Origin: Marichromatium purpuratum 984 | GTDB taxonomy: Bacteria > Pseudomonadota > Gammaproteobacteria > Chromatiales > Chromatiaceae | DNA length: 64,000 nucleotides | Assembly (NCBI RefSeq): GCF_000224005.2 | Contig: NZ_CP007031.1 | Location: 1,041,501 to 1,105,500 of the forward strand | Direction: 5' to 3' | In this document: piece by piece, positions 39,327 through 49,809 of the stretch | How positions within the stretch are numbered: position 1 is the first letter of the stretch | Layout: each line of letters starts with the position of its first letter | Notes under the pieces: generated by a model | The model's database searches: none | What the model was told of the DNA's origin: nothing | Seen by the model: only the letters and a program-made list of their open reading frames with translations | Translations under genes and position numbers: made by a program

Positions 39327-40583
39327 ATGTTCGATACCAAGTTGCAGATCAGTGATTACGACCCAGCGCTCTGGGCTGCGATCCAGGACGAAGAGCGGCG
39401 CCAGGAAGAACACGTCGAGCTTATCGCCTCGGAAAACTACACCAGTCCGCTGGTGATGCAGGCGCAGGGCGGGGTGCTGACCAACAAGTACGCCGAAGGC
39501 TATCCGGGCAAGCGTTACTACGGTGGCTGCGAGCACGTCGACGTGGTCGAGCAGCTGGCCATCGATCGCGCCAAGGCGCTGTTCGGCGCCGATTACGCCA
39601 ATGTCCAGCCACACTCCGGCTCGCAGGCCAATGCCGCGGTCTTCCAGGCACTGTGCCAGCCCGGTGACACCGTGCTGGGGATGAGCCTCGCCCACGGCGG
39701 TCACCTCACCCACGGCGCCAAGCCCAACTTCTCGGGCAAGATCTACAACGCGGTGCAGTACGGTCTCGATCCGGCCACCGGCGAGATCGACTACGCCGAG
39801 GTCGAGCGTCTGGCCCAGGAGCACAAGCCGCGGATGATCATCGGCGGTTTCTCCGCCTATTCGCGCGTGGTCGACTGGCAGCGTTTCCGCGACATCGCCG
39901 ATGCCGTCGGCGCCTATCTGCTGGTCGACATGGCCCACGTGGCCGGTCTGGTCGCCGCCGGCGTCTATCCCAGCCCGGTCGGCATCGCCGACGTCACCAC
40001 CACCACCACTCACAAGACCTTGCGCGGCCCGCGTGGTGGTCTGATCCTCGCCAAGTCCAACCCCGAGATCGAGAAGAAGCTCAACTCGGTGGTCTTCCCC
40101 GGCACCCAGGGCGGCCCGCTGATGCACGTGATCGCGGGCAAGGCGGTGGCCTTCAAGGAAGCGCTCGAGCCGGCCTTCAAGACCTACCAGCAGCAGGTCG
40201 TCGACAATGCTCGCGCCATGGCCGAGGTGTTCATCGCGCGTGGTTACGACGTCGTCTCCGGCGGCACCGACGACCACCTTTTCCTGGTCAGCTTCATCGC
40301 CCAGGGGTTGACCGGCAAGGACGTCGACGCCTGGCTCGGTGCGGCCAACATCACCGTCAACAAGAACGCGGTGCCCAACGATCCGCAGTCGCCCTTCGTC
40401 ACCAGCGGCATCCGTGTCGGCACCCCGGCGATCACCACCCGTGGCTTCGGCGTCGCCGAGGCCCGTGATCTTGCCGGCTGGATGTGCGACCTGATCGACG
40501 CGCGTGGCGATCAGGCCGCGATCGAGGCGGCCAAGGGCAAGGTGGTGGAGCTGTGCGGCCGCTTCCCGGTCTACGGCCGTTGA
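39327..40583 (+). CDS. glyA: Serine hydroxymethyltransferase
   Basis: GlyA interconverts serine and glycine with tetrahydrofolate. The start [16 protein letters not shown] gives 418 residues. It shows the [22 protein letters not shown] and [12 protein letters not shown] blocks and the PLP lysine in [22 protein letters not shown] -10-like sequence is about 38 bp upstream. nrdR follows by 68 bp. Confidence 0.97.
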   Translation: MFDTKLQISDYDPALWAAIQDEERRQEEHVELIASENYTSPLVMQAQGGVLTNKYAEGYPGKRYYGGCEHVDVVEQLAIDRAKALFGADYANVQPHSGSQANAAVFQALCQPGDTVLGMSLAHGGHLTHGAKPNFSGKIYNAVQYGLDPATGEIDYAEVERLAQEHKPRMIIGGFSAYSRVVDWQRFRDIADAVGAYLLVDMAHVAGLVAAGVYPSPVGIADVTTTTTHKTLRGPRGGLILAKSNPEIEKKLNSVVFPGTQGGPLMHVIAGKAVAFKEALEPAFKTYQQQVVDNARAMAEVFIARGYDVVSGGTDDHLFLVSFIAQGLTGKDVDAWLGAANITVNKNAVPNDPQSPFVTSGIRVGTPAITTRGFGVAEARDLAGWMCDLIDARGDQAAIEAAKGKVVELCGRFPVYGR

Positions 40584-40651
40584 TGACCGTTCGCGGAGCG
40601 CCTGCGGGTGTTCCGCGCGGTGGTGCCGTGTCGGCGTCGGAGGGTTAGAGC

Positions 40652-41152
40652 GTGCGCTGTCCATTCTGCGGTGCCCATGACACCAAGGTCGTCGACTCAC
40701 GACTGTTCGACGAGGGTGATCAGGTGCGCCGGCGGCGCAAGTGTGTGGTGTGCGAGGAGCGCTTCACCACCTACGAGCGTGCCGAACTCAACCTGCCCCG
40801 GATCGTCAAGCGCGACGGTACTCGGGTCCCCTTCGATCCCGACAAGCTGCGCTCGGGGATGATGCGGGCGCTGGAGAAGCGCCCGGTCGGTACCGCCGAG
40901 ATCGAGGCGGCGCTCTCGCGCATCCGTCGCACCCTGATGTCCTGTGGCGAGAGCGAGGTCGACTCGATGCGTCTCGGTGATCTGGTGATGGATGAGCTAC
41001 GTGGGCTCGATCAGGTCGCCTACGTGCGTTTCGCCTCGGTCTATCGCAAGTTCGAGGACGTGGCCGCCTTCCGCGCCGAGATCGAACGGCTCGAACGCGA
41101 GCCGGTCGGCGCGACGGTGACAGCGGATGACGATGATGGCGACACCGACTGA
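40652..41152 (+). CDS. nrdR: Transcriptional repressor NrdR
   Basis: NrdR represses ribonucleotide reductase genes in response to nucleotide state. The 166-residue protein begins with GTG behind GGAGGG. It has the N-terminal zinc ribbon (CPFCG... CVVCEE, Cys3, 6, 31, 34) and the ATP-cone ([19 protein letters not shown]). Its end overlaps ribD by 26 bp. nrdR heading the rib operon is a common order. Confidence 0.96.
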   Translation: MRCPFCGAHDTKVVDSRLFDEGDQVRRRRKCVVCEERFTTYERAELNLPRIVKRDGTRVPFDPDKLRSGMMRALEKRPVGTAEIEAALSRIRRTLMSCGESEVDSMRLGDLVMDELRGLDQVAYVRFASVYRKFEDVAAFRAEIERLEREPVGATVTADDDDGDTD

Positions 41153-42275
41153 GGTCACGCCCACGGATCAGGCCTGGATGGCGCACGCGCTGCGTCTGGC
41201 CGAGCAGGGCCGCTACAGCACCGCGCCCAACCCGCGCGTCGGCTGTGTGATTGTGCGCGACGGCGTGCTGGTCGGCGAGGGCTGGCACCGGCGCGCCGGT
41301 GGTCCGCACGCCGAGCGTCACGCCCTGGCCGCAGCCGGCGCGCGTGCCCGCGGCGCCACCGTCTATGTCACCCTCGAGCCCTGCAGCCATCACGGTCGTA
41401 CCCCGCCGTGCGCCGATGCGCTGGTCGAGGCGGGTGTCGGTCGGGTGGTCTGCGCCATGGTCGATCCCAACCCCCGGGTTGCGGGGCGCGGTATCGCTCG
41501 GCTCGAGGCCGCCGGCATCGCCACCCTGGTCGGGGTGCAGGCCGCCGCCGCCGAGGCGCTCAACCCAGGGTTCGTGCAGCGGATGCGCGCGGGCCGTCCA
41601 CTGGTGCGCTGCAAGCTCGCCGCGAGCCTCGATGGTCGGACCGCGATGGCCGACGGCGAGAGCCGCTGGATCACCTCCGAGCAGGCGCGCGCCGACGTGC
41701 AGCGGCTGCGCGCGGGCAGCGGCGCGATCATCACCGGGGTTGAGACCCTGCTCGCCGACGATCCCAGCCTCAACGTCCGGCTCGCTCCCGAGGCGCTGCC
41801 CGGGCTGATGCCGGGCGATCCGGTGCTGCAGCCGCTGCGGGTGGTGCTCGACAGCCGCTGGCGCACGCCGCCGACGGCGCGGATGTTGGGGCTGCCCGGC
41901 ACCACCCTGGTGGTCGGCGCGGCGCCCGACCTCGAGCGCCAGCGCGCGCTCGTTGCCGTCGGCGCCGAGACCCTGGTCTGCGGCGGTGCCGACGGGCGCG
42001 TCGATCTCGCCGCGCTGCTCGCCGAGCTGGCACGACGCGAGATCAACGAGGCGCTGATCGAGAGCGGTCCGACCCTGGCCGGGGCGGCGCTCGCCGCCGG
42101 GCTGGTCGACGAGTTGGTGGTCTATCTCGCCCCGCACCTGATGGGTGACTGCGCCCGCGGGCTGGTGCGCCTGCCCGGTATCGAGCAGATGGCCGATCGG
42201 CTCGCGCTGGTCTTCGTCGATGCCCGTCGTATCGGTCCCGATCTGCGCCTGTTGCTGCGCCCGTCGGCGCGCTAG
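41127..42275 (+). CDS. ribD: Bifunctional diaminohydroxyphosphoribosylaminopyrimidine deaminase / reductase RibD
   Basis: RibD carries out two consecutive riboflavin steps. The 382-residue protein has an N-terminal zinc deaminase domain (GPHAERHAL and [12 protein letters not shown]) and a C-terminal reductase domain beginning near [17 protein letters not shown]. The start is ATG 41127 or a nearby ATG (41133, 41136), all inside the nrdR end. The gap to ribE is 73 bp. Confidence 0.96.
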   Translation: MTMMATPTEVTPTDQAWMAHALRLAEQGRYSTAPNPRVGCVIVRDGVLVGEGWHRRAGGPHAERHALAAAGARARGATVYVTLEPCSHHGRTPPCADALVEAGVGRVVCAMVDPNPRVAGRGIARLEAAGIATLVGVQAAAAEALNPGFVQRMRAGRPLVRCKLAASLDGRTAMADGESRWITSEQARADVQRLRAGSGAIITGVETLLADDPSLNVRLAPEALPGLMPGDPVLQPLRVVLDSRWRTPPTARMLGLPGTTLVVGAAPDLERQRALVAVGAETLVCGGADGRVDLAALLAELARREINEALIESGPTLAGAALAAGLVDELVVYLAPHLMGDCARGLVRLPGIEQMADRLALVFVDARRIGPDLRLLLRPSAR

Positions 42276-42348
42276 CGTCGGCGTCGGTGGCGCCTCGTCC
42301 CCCGAGTCAACCTCGACGCCGTCGCGCGTCATCGCTGAGGAGTCCGTC

Positions 42349-43011
42349 ATGTTCACCGGAATCATCCAGGCCGTCGGGCGCATCGCGCGCCAGGAGCCGC
42401 GCGGCGGCGATGTCAGGCTGCATATCGACACCGCCGATCTCGATCTCTCGAGCACCGCACTCGGCGACAGCATCGCGGTCAACGGTGTCTGTCTGACCGC
42501 CGTCGAGCTGGGGGCCGCGCGTTTCGCCGCCGATGTCTCGCGCGAGACCCTGTCGCTGACCACCCTGGGCGCGCTGGGGCAGGGCGGCGCGGTCAACCTG
42601 GAGCGCGCGCTCACCCTCTCGACCCCGCTCGGCGGTCATCTGGTCAGCGGTCATGTCGACGGTCTGGGCGAGGTGCTGGAGGTCGGCGCCGACGGCCGCT
42701 CGACCCGGCTGCGGATCCGCGCCCCGGACGCGCTGGCGCGCTATATCGCGCCCAAGGGCTCAATCTGTCTCGACGGCACCAGCCTCACCGTCAATCGTGT
42801 CGAGGGCGCGGTGTTCGAACTCAACATCGTCCCCCACACCCTGGAGGAGACCATCATTGGCGGCTATCGCGCCGGCAGTCGGGTCAACCTCGAGGTCGAC
42901 CTGATCGCCCGCTATCTCGAACGCCTGGTGCTCGGCGAGCAGGCCGCCGCACCCGAGGGCGAGGGCGAGCGCATCACCCGCGACTTCCTCAGCCGTCACG
43001 GGTTCGGCTGA
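42349..43011 (+). CDS. ribE: Riboflavin synthase, alpha subunit
   Basis: The enzyme dismutates two 6,7-dimethyl-8-ribityllumazines to riboflavin. The start MFTGIIQAVGRI is the family N-terminus; 220 residues form two similar lumazine-binding barrels (1-97 and 98-200), with SIAVNGVCLTA and SICLDGTSLTVN as the equivalent motifs of each repeat. A composite repeat begins 14 bp after the stop, separating it from ribBX. Confidence 0.96.
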   Translation: MFTGIIQAVGRIARQEPRGGDVRLHIDTADLDLSSTALGDSIAVNGVCLTAVELGAARFAADVSRETLSLTTLGALGQGGAVNLERALTLSTPLGGHLVSGHVDGLGEVLEVGADGRSTRLRIRAPDALARYIAPKGSICLDGTSLTVNRVEGAVFELNIVPHTLEETIIGGYRAGSRVNLEVDLIARYLERLVLGEQAAAPEGEGERITRDFLSRHGFG

Positions 43012-43025
43012 GACCGCTTTCGCCA

Positions 43026-43349
43026 GCTTTCAGCCGCCAGCCGTCAGCCGCCAGCGGATTGAACCGCAAAGCCGCAAAGGGCGCGAAGGGGAGAAGAGCT
43101 GCCAGCGATCAGCCTCCAGCCGCCAGTGGCTGCCTGTCTTCGAGTGTTGGTCGAAAACGTACGCCAACTGGCCGCTGACAGTGAATGGTGAGTGGCGCTT
43201 TCGTCGAGGCCGTCCCTCCGCTGGCGGCTGGCCGCTGATGGCTGGCAGCTTGAATCCCTTCGCGCTCTTTGCGGCTTTGCGGTTCCAATCTCCTGGCCGC
43301 TGGCCGCTGGCCGCTGGCCGCTGGCCGCTGGCCGCTGGCCGCTGGCCGC
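43026..43349. repeat. Composite repeat copy 6 (largest, eight-unit perfect array)
   Basis: Four heptads (GCTTTCA, GCCGCCA, GCCGTCA, GCCGCCA; 43026-43053) precede the left arm (43056-43092, GGATTGAACCGCAAAGCCGC... GAAGGGG). More heptads and a unique interior follow, then the right arm (43256-43290, CCCTTCGCGCTCTTTGCGGC... TTCCAATC). Eight perfect TGGCCGC units close it (43294-43349). It lies inside the rib operon, between ribE and ribBX. Confidence 0.94.
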
Positions 43350-43382
43350 TGAAACCATGTTTGCCCATGCTGCGGTGATGGC

Positions 43383-43414
43383 GGGTGCGTCGTTCTACGG
43401 GTGCGTCGTTCTAT
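43383..43414. repeat. Short direct repeat upstream of ribBX
   Basis: GGGTGCGTCGTTCTA occurs twice in tandem (43383-43397 and 43399-43413). A decayed heptad-like stretch (CTGGCGGCTGGATGCCGATG) lies at 43439-43458. No gene is seen in the 200 bp after repeat copy 6. Confidence 0.7.
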
Positions 43415-43550
43415 TGGCGACGGCGGGAGAGAACGCCCGCTGGCGGCTGGATGCCGATGGCTGGAGGCTGACTTGGTGTCGCTTCCGTCCACGCAGGCGC
43501 TTGACCGTCTGTTAAACTTACTGGCTTCGCTCGAAAAGACCCCATTTGCT

Positions 43551-44684
43551 ATGAGCCATACCGGCCTGAACACGACCGAGGAGATCATCGCCGAGCTGCG
43601 CGCCGGGCGCATGGTGGTGATCATGGACGACGAGGATCGCGAGAACGAGGGTGATCTGCTGCTTCCGGCCGACTGTGTCACCCCAGAGGCGATCAACTTC
43701 ATGGCCAAATACGGTCGTGGCCTGATCTGCCTGACGCTCACCCAGGAGCGTTGTGAGCAGCTGCGCCTGGCGCCGATGGTCAATGACAACCAGGCCCCGC
43801 ACGCGACCGCCTTCACCGTCTCGATCGAGGCCGCGCAAGGTGTCACCACCGGCATCTCTGCGGCCGATCGTGCGACCACGGTGCGCGCCGCGGTCGCCCC
43901 CGAGGCGACCGAACGCGATCTGGTGCAGCCGGGGCACATCTTCCCGCTGATGGCCCAGCCCGGCGGGGTGCTGGTGCGCGCCGGTCACACCGAGGCCGGC
44001 TGCGATCTCGCCCGGCTTGCCGGTCACACCCCGGCGGCGGTGATCGTCGAGATCCTCAACGAGGACGGCACCATGGCGCGCCGCCCCGATCTCGAGCGCT
44101 TCGCCGAGACCCACGGATTGAAGATCGGTACCATCGCCGACCTCATCCACTACCGGGTGCGCAACGAGCGTGCGGTGGTGCGCGAGAGCGGTTGCGAGCT
44201 GCCCACGCCCCACGCGACCTTCAAGCTGCACGCCTATCGCGACAGCATCGATCACGAGCTGCACCTGGCGCTGACCCTCGGCGAGATCGATCCGGAGCGC
44301 CCGACTCTGGTGCGGGTGCATCTGCAAAATAGTCTCTGCGACCTGTTCGAGGCCGATCACGGCGCCTGCGGCTGGCCGCTGCGCGACGTGATGCGCCAGG
44401 TCGGCGAGGCCGGCGAGGGGGTGATCGTGGTGCTGCGCAACCGCGATCGAGCCGAGGATCTGCTGGCGCGGATCAAGGACTTCGATTTCCATGACCGCGA
44501 CGACGAGGTGCCGCCGCGCCGGCAGCAGGACGGTCATACGCTGCGCACCTTCGGTATCGGCGCGCAGATCCTCGCCGATCTGGGCGTGCGCAAGATGCGC
44601 GTGATGAGCGCGCCGAAGTCGATGCATGCCATCTCCGGGTTCGACCTGGAAGTGGTCGAATACACCGGTGGTCGCCAATCCTGA
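43551..44684 (+). CDS. ribBX: 3,4-dihydroxy-2-butanone 4-phosphate synthase fused to a degenerate GTP cyclohydrolase II domain (RibBX)
   Basis: The N-terminal domain (about 1-205) is a normal DHBP synthase with [13 protein letters not shown] and [13 protein letters not shown]. The C-terminal domain aligns with GTP cyclohydrolase II but lacks its zinc site: where the family has H-S-E-C-x-T-G-D...RCDCG, this reads [18 protein letters not shown], with only scattered Cys. Such RibBX fusions are known in proteobacteria. The start [11 protein letters not shown] gives 377 residues, with a TTAAACT box about 35 bp upstream. Confidence 0.93.
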   Translation: MSHTGLNTTEEIIAELRAGRMVVIMDDEDRENEGDLLLPADCVTPEAINFMAKYGRGLICLTLTQERCEQLRLAPMVNDNQAPHATAFTVSIEAAQGVTTGISAADRATTVRAAVAPEATERDLVQPGHIFPLMAQPGGVLVRAGHTEAGCDLARLAGHTPAAVIVEILNEDGTMARRPDLERFAETHGLKIGTIADLIHYRVRNERAVVRESGCELPTPHATFKLHAYRDSIDHELHLALTLGEIDPERPTLVRVHLQNSLCDLFEADHGACGWPLRDVMRQVGEAGEGVIVVLRNRDRAEDLLARIKDFDFHDRDDEVPPRRQQDGHTLRTFGIGAQILADLGVRKMRVMSAPKSMHAISGFDLEVVEYTGGRQS

Positions 44685-44698
44685 GAGGACAAACCGAG

Positions 44699-45169
<471 letters not shown>

Positions 45170-45170
45170 A

Positions 45171-45680
45171 ATGGCGAGTCCACGCACCCAGGCGCGCCGC
45201 TATGCGGCGCTGGCCCTCTACCAGTGGCGGCTCACCGGTGAGGACCCGATGGCGATCAAGCGCCACATGCTCGACGATCCGACCTGGCTCGATGCCGTCT
45301 CGGCGTCGCTGCAAGGCATCGAGGAGGACGAGGCGCTGGCCTCGGCGCAGCGCTTCCGCTTCAATCTCGAACTGTTCGAGCAGCTGCTCGCCGGGGTCCC
45401 CGAGCGCATCGAGCCGATCGATGCCCAGCTCAGCCGTTTTCTCGATCGTCCGATCGAGCAGGTCGATCCGGTGGAGCTGGCGATCCTGCGTATCGGTGCC
45501 TTCGAGATCCTGTTCTCGGCGGCGATCCCCGACGGGGTGGCGATCAACGAGGCCGTCGAGCTGACCAAGCTGCTCGGCGCCCATGAGGGTCACAAGTACG
45601 TCAACGGCGTGCTCGACAAGATCGCCCGTCATCAGGCGGTGGCGCGTCGCGCCGCCGAACATCCCAACGGTGACGGTTGA
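45171..45680 (+). CDS. nusB: Transcription antitermination factor NusB
   Basis: NusB with NusE binds boxA RNA in rRNA antitermination. The 169-residue helical protein has RTQARRYAALALYQW at its start and the PDGVAINEAVELTKLLGAHEG-KYVNGVLDK type C-terminal signature (given as landmarks). It follows ribH directly, the standard pairing. thiL overlaps its last 11 bp. Confidence 0.95.
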   Translation: MASPRTQARRYAALALYQWRLTGEDPMAIKRHMLDDPTWLDAVSASLQGIEEDEALASAQRFRFNLELFEQLLAGVPERIEPIDAQLSRFLDRPIEQVDPVELAILRIGAFEILFSAAIPDGVAINEAVELTKLLGAHEGHKYVNGVLDKIARHQAVARRAAEHPNGDG

Positions 45681-46632
45681 ACCCGGCGCGGAGTTCGCGC
45701 TGATCGGAGCGCACTTCGCCGGACTCGGCGCGGCACGCGAGGATGTGCTGCTCGGGGTCGGCGACGACTGCGCCCTGTTGCGGGTGCCGCCGGGGCAGTC
45801 GTTGGCTGTCAGCCTCGACACCCTGGTCGCCGGCGTTCATTTCTTCCCCGACTGCGATCCCCATGCCCTCGGTCACAAGACCCTGGCGGTGAGTCTCAGC
45901 GATCTCGCCGCGATGGGCGCGGAGCCCGCCTGGGCGACCCTGGCGCTGACCCTGCCCGCCTCCGATCCGGCATGGCTCGCGGCCTTCGCCGCCGGTCTCG
46001 GTGAGCTGGCCCGCGCCCACGGGGTGCGGCTGGTTGGGGGTGACACCACCCGGGGGCCACTGACCATCACCCTGCAGCTCCAGGGGCTGGTGCCACCCGA
46101 GTCGGCGCTGCGTCGTGATGGCGCGCGCGCGGGCGATCGCATCTGGGTCAGCGGTACCCTGGGCGACGCGGCGCTGGCGCTCGCCGAGCTGCAGGCCGGT
46201 CGCGATCCCGATGCGGCGCTACGCGCGCGGCTCGAACGCCCGACTCCCAGGGTCGCGCTCGGGCGTGCCCTGCGTGGTGTGGCCAGCGCCGCGATCGATC
46301 TCTCCGACGGGCTCGTCGCCGACCTCGGGCATGTGCTCGCCGCTTCCGGCGTCGGCGCCGAGCTGCAGCTCGGCGCGTTGCCGCTCGGTGAGGCGGTGGC
46401 CACGCGTGCGGACTGGTCGCTCGCGCTCGCCGGTGGCGACGACTACGAGCTCTGTTTCTGCGCGCCGCCCGGGCGCGACGGTGAGATCCTGGCGCTGGGG
46501 CAGCGTCTCGGCTGTCGTCTGACCCCGGTCGGTATCATCCGCGGCGATGGCGACGCGCTGCGTTGCCTGCTGCCCGACGGCACCGAGCTGAACCCCACGA
46601 GGAAGGGCTATGACCACTTCGCCGGCGCCTGA
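45670..46632 (+). CDS. thiL: Thiamine-monophosphate kinase
   Basis: ThiL makes thiamine diphosphate from the monophosphate. A GTG at 45670 gives MTVEPGAEFALI and 320 residues. Motifs are LGVGDDCALL (ATP/Mg-binding), VSLDTLVAGVHF, SLSDLAAMGAEP, GGDTTRGPL, and SDGLVADL plus GGDDYEL near the C-terminus. Longer in-frame starts run back into nusB and are not conserved. pgpA overlaps its end by 23 bp. Confidence 0.94.
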   Translation: MTVEPGAEFALIGAHFAGLGAAREDVLLGVGDDCALLRVPPGQSLAVSLDTLVAGVHFFPDCDPHALGHKTLAVSLSDLAAMGAEPAWATLALTLPASDPAWLAAFAAGLGELARAHGVRLVGGDTTRGPLTITLQLQGLVPPESALRRDGARAGDRIWVSGTLGDAALALAELQAGRDPDAALRARLERPTPRVALGRALRGVASAAIDLSDGLVADLGHVLAASGVGAELQLGALPLGEAVATRADWSLALAGGDDYELCFCAPPGRDGEILALGQRLGCRLTPVGIIRGDGDALRCLLPDGTELNPTRKGYDHFAGA

Positions 46633-47107
46633 GCGCCCGGCGCGCGCGGGCTTCGACCCGCGTCGCGCACACCACTGGATCGCCTTCGGGCTCGGTTCGG
46701 GGCTGGCGCCGCGCGCGCCCGGCACCTTCGGCACCCTGGCGGCGATCCCGCTCTATCTGCTGTTCGCCGGGCTGTCCTGGCCTTTCTACGTCGGCGTGCT
46801 GGTGCTCGCCACCGGCATCGGTATCTGGGCCTGTGGGCGCACCGCGCGCGAGCTGGGACTGCACGATCCCTCGGCGATCGTGTGGGACGAGTTCGTTGGT
46901 TTCTGGCTGACGATGGCGGTCGCGCCGGCCGGGTGGGGCTGGATCCTCGTCGGGTTCCTGTTGTTCCGGCTGTTCGACATCTGGAAGCCCTGGCCGGTGC
47001 GTCTCGCTGATCGTCATGTCGAGGGCGGGCTCGGTATCATGCTCGACGATCTGATCGCCGGTGCCATGGCCGCGCTGGTTCTCCTCGGCGCGGCCTGGTT
47101 GCTCTGA
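46610..47107 (+). CDS. pgpA: Phosphatidylglycerophosphatase A
   Basis: PgpA dephosphorylates PGP to phosphatidylglycerol. The 165-residue membrane protein has GSGLAPRAPGTFGTLAAIP at the N-terminus, IVWDEFVGFW, and FRLFDIWKPWPV, the family's acidic active-site region, with two to four membrane segments. The last gene of the nrdR-rib-nusB-thiL group. Confidence 0.94.
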   Translation: MTTSPAPERPARAGFDPRRAHHWIAFGLGSGLAPRAPGTFGTLAAIPLYLLFAGLSWPFYVGVLVLATGIGIWACGRTARELGLHDPSAIVWDEFVGFWLTMAVAPAGWGWILVGFLLFRLFDIWKPWPVRLADRHVEGGLGIMLDDLIAGAMAALVLLGAAWLL

Positions 47108-47162
47108 TCGGCTGGAGGTTGGTGAGGCTGGGCGCGCCGTCCTGCTGGCGCGTGCGGCGGAC

Positions 47163-47534
47163 TCAGTGGGCGTGGGTCTCGGCGGTGGTGTGACGGTCGA
47201 TGCGCGGCGGATAGGCAGGCGGCGCGCAGAAGGCGATGCCGATCATCCAGCGCTGGGCGTCGTGTTCGGCCTCGACCCAGACCACCGAGCCGGTCACCTG
47301 CAGCGGCTCGAGCGTGTCTTCGATCGCCATCTCCAGCAGCAGTCGCGAGCGGATGGCGAAGCGTTCGCCGGCGCTGATGCACATCCCTCCCTCGCCGATG
47401 TCGTGTCCGTTGACGTGATAGACGTGCTGACGTCGCTCGATCCGCTCTCCCGAGAGTGGGATCAGCCGTGCCTCACCGGTCCATTCGCGGCGCTCGTAGC
47501 GGCGGCGTTCGGCATCATCGCGATTTGCGTACAT
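47163..47534 (-). CDS. PilZ-domain protein
   Basis: The 123-residue protein opens with an Arg-rich stretch containing the PilZ RxxxR element (ERRRYERREWTGEA), and has the following D-I-G-E-G-G motif (NGHDIGEGGMCI), the second c-di-GMP contact. A single PilZ domain (about 10-105) makes up the whole protein, so it is probably a stand-alone c-di-GMP receptor. GGAGG lies upstream of the start, and a TATACT -10-like box at about 47593-47598 reads on this strand. The target is unknown. Confidence 0.85.
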   Translation of the reverse strand: MYANRDDAERRRYERREWTGEARLIPLSGERIERRQHVYHVNGHDIGEGGMCISAGERFAIRSRLLLEMAIEDTLEPLQVTGSVVWVEAEHDAQRWMIGIAFCAPPAYPPRIDRHTTAETHAH

Positions 47535-47738
47535 GGTGTTTTCATCCTCCCGGGGCTGTCTGGTTAATCCGCTGTTTTTCTTGTTTTTATCCAGTATAGA
47601 CGCTGCTGCGTCCGGTGCTGCCGGGTGAGTGGGCCGTAGATGGCGAAAACGGGGGGATGCGGGGCGGGAGATGAAGGGCGCCCGGGCGTTGCGCCCGGAC
47701 GATCGGAGCAGTGGTGGCGCGTCCCTGCGCCTCGACGC

Positions 47739-47762
47739 CACCGCCCGCGTGCGCGGGCGGTG
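47739..47762 (-). terminator. Hairpin after actP
   Basis: A perfect 11-bp stem with a 2-nt loop (CCGCCCGCG/CGCGGGCGG, extended by A-T and C-G) lies 9 bp beyond the actP stop. No clear T-tract follows on the minus strand, so Rho-independent termination is only possible. Confidence 0.5.
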
Positions 47763-47770
47763 AGTGGACC

Positions 47771-49504
47771 TCAGTGGCTCGCGGCCCCCTCGGCACCGAT
47801 CCCGGTCTCGCAGCGGATGCGCTGGGCGCGATAGGCGCTGCGCTCGCGCTGGGCCTGCTCGGAGTTGTCGAGCAGCGAGACCAGCCAGATGAAGAAGAAG
47901 GCCATCGGGATGGAGACGATCGCCGGGTTGTCGAGCCCGATCAGACCGACCGGCACCGGGGTGCCGTCGGGGCCGGGCGCGGTGTGACCGAGCACATCGC
48001 CCCACACCGCCTTCGACAGCACCGTCAGCACCACTGCGCTGAGCAGGCCGGCGAGGCCGCCGGCCAGCGCTCCTCGGGTGGTCATCCGTCCCCAGAAGAT
48101 CGAGGCGGCCAGCACCGGGAAATTGGCGCTGGCGGCGATCGCGAAGGCCAGGCCGACCATGAAGGCGACGTTCTGGCTCTCGAAGGCGATGCCGAGCGCG
48201 ATGGCGATCAGCCCGAGCCCGAAGGTAGCGAAGCGCGAGATGCGGATCTCGGTGGCCTCATTGCCGCGACCGCGCGCGATCACGCTGGCATAAAGGTCGT
48301 GGGAGATGGCCGAGGCACCGGCCAGGGTCAACCCAGCGACCACCGCGAGGATGGTGGCGAAGGCCACCGCCGAGATGAAGCCGAGGAAGAGGTTGCCGCC
48401 GACGGCCTCGGCGAGTCGGATCGCGACCATGTTGGTTCCGCCCTCGACCCCGCTGACCAGGCGCTCGCTGAGTACCGCACCCTCGGCGCTCAACGCCTCG
48501 GGTTTGAAGAACTCGGGGTGCTGGGCGAGCAGCACGATCGAGGCGAAGCCGATGATGAAGGTGAGGATGTAGAAGTAGCCGATGAAGCCGGTGGCGTAGA
48601 ACACCGACTTGCGCGCCTCCTTGGCGTCCGGGACGGTGAAGAAGCGCATCAGGATGTGCGGCAGGCCGGCGGTGCCGAACATCAGCGCCAGCCCCAGCGA
48701 GATGGCGTTGATCGGATCCTGCACCAGCGAGCCCGGTCCCATGATGTCGAGACCATTGGGGTGGGTCTCGGTGGCCTGGCGGAACATCTCCTCGGGGGAG
48801 AAGCCGAAGGCCGAGAGCGCGGCGAAGGCCATGAAGGTGGCGCCGGAGAGCAGCAGCACCGCCTTGATGATCTGCACCCAGGTGGTGGCGGTCATGCCGC
48901 CGAAGATGACGTAGACCATCATCAGCACGCCGACGGCGACCACCGCCATCCAGTACTCGAGACCGAACAACAACTGGATCAGCTTGCCGGCGCCGACCAT
49001 CTGCGCGATCAGATAGAAGGCGACCACCACCAGCGAGGAGAGCGCGGCCATGGTGCGGATCTGGGTCTGGCCGAAGCGGTAGGAGGCGACGTCGGCGAAG
49101 GTGAACTTGCCGAGGTTACGGATCTGCTCGGCGAGCAGGAACATGATCACCGGCCAGCCGACGAGGAAGCCGATCGAGTAGATCAGGCCGTCGTAGCCGG
49201 AGGCGAAGACCAGCCCGGAGATGCCGAGGAAGGAGGCCGCCGACATGTAGTCGCCGGCGATCGCTAGACCGTTCTGGAAGCCGGTGATGCCGCCGCCGGC
49301 GGTATAGAAGTCCTTGGCGCTGCGGGTGCGTCGCGCCGCCCAGTAGGTGATGCCGAGGGTGCCGACGACGAAGGCGACGAACATGCTGATGGCGGTGACG
49401 TTGATCGCCTGTTTCTCCACCGCGCCGCTCATCGCCGGGGCGGCGGCGAGACCGAAGGGGACGAGCAGGGCGGCGAGTACGCCCCAGGGTGCGAGACGTT
49501 TCAT
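47771..49504 (-). CDS. actP: Cation/acetate symporter ActP
   Basis: ActP is a sodium:solute symporter family permease for acetate and other short monocarboxylates. The 577-residue protein has a likely leader, about 13-14 membrane segments, the [41 protein letters not shown] region (49240-49330), and [23 protein letters not shown]. It follows yjcH with overlapping ends (4 bp). The acs gene usual at this locus is not in the window. Confidence 0.95.
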   Translation of the reverse strand: MKRLAPWGVLAALLVPFGLAAAPAMSGAVEKQAINVTAISMFVAFVVGTLGITYWAARRTRSAKDFYTAGGGITGFQNGLAIAGDYMSAASFLGISGLVFASGYDGLIYSIGFLVGWPVIMFLLAEQIRNLGKFTFADVASYRFGQTQIRTMAALSSLVVVAFYLIAQMVGAGKLIQLLFGLEYWMAVVAVGVLMMVYVIFGGMTATTWVQIIKAVLLLSGATFMAFAALSAFGFSPEEMFRQATETHPNGLDIMGPGSLVQDPINAISLGLALMFGTAGLPHILMRFFTVPDAKEARKSVFYATGFIGYFYILTFIIGFASIVLLAQHPEFFKPEALSAEGAVLSERLVSGVEGGTNMVAIRLAEAVGGNLFLGFISAVAFATILAVVAGLTLAGASAISHDLYASVIARGRGNEATEIRISRFATFGLGLIAIALGIAFESQNVAFMVGLAFAIAASANFPVLAASIFWGRMTTRGALAGGLAGLLSAVVLTVLSKAVWGDVLGHTAPGPDGTPVPVGLIGLDNPAIVSIPMAFFFIWLVSLLDNSEQAQRERSAYRAQRIRCETGIGAEGAASH

Positions 49505-49809
49505 CGTGCCTCCTCCTGGATCTCTTTGGTCAGGCGGTCGAAGTGACCGTTGGCGCGCGCCACGTAGATGCCGGTGAGCAGGAAGGCGCTGAGGATGATG
49601 ATCACGCCGAGCGGCATGCCGATGGTCATGATTGCGCCCTCGGCGACCGGGATCGCCAGGAGTTCAGGGGCGAAGGCGATGGTGAGGATGAAGCCGTAGT
49701 AGATGCTCAGCATCAGCAGAGTCAGCACCCAGGCGAAGCGCTTGCGTGATCTGACCAGCTCCTGATAGCGCGGATTCGCCTCGATGGCGTCGATCGATTC
49801 TCGTTGCAT
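49501..49809 (-). CDS. yjcH: DUF485 membrane protein YjcH
   Basis: The 102-residue protein starts at [22 protein letters not shown] and has two membrane segments (about 27-50 and 60-82). The family DUF485 is almost always encoded just upstream of actP, as here, and probably helps its assembly or function. Its stop overlaps the actP start (4 bp). Confidence 0.93.
   Translation of the reverse strand: MQRESIDAIEANPRYQELVRSRKRFAWVLTLLMLSIYYGFILTIAFAPELLAIPVAEGAIMTIGMPLGVIIILSAFLLTGIYVARANGHFDRLTKEIQEEAR

Noticed and set aside
43350-43550. FMN riboswitch upstream of ribBX
   Set aside because: The conserved core sequences of the element are absent; only repeats and a promoter-like box are seen.
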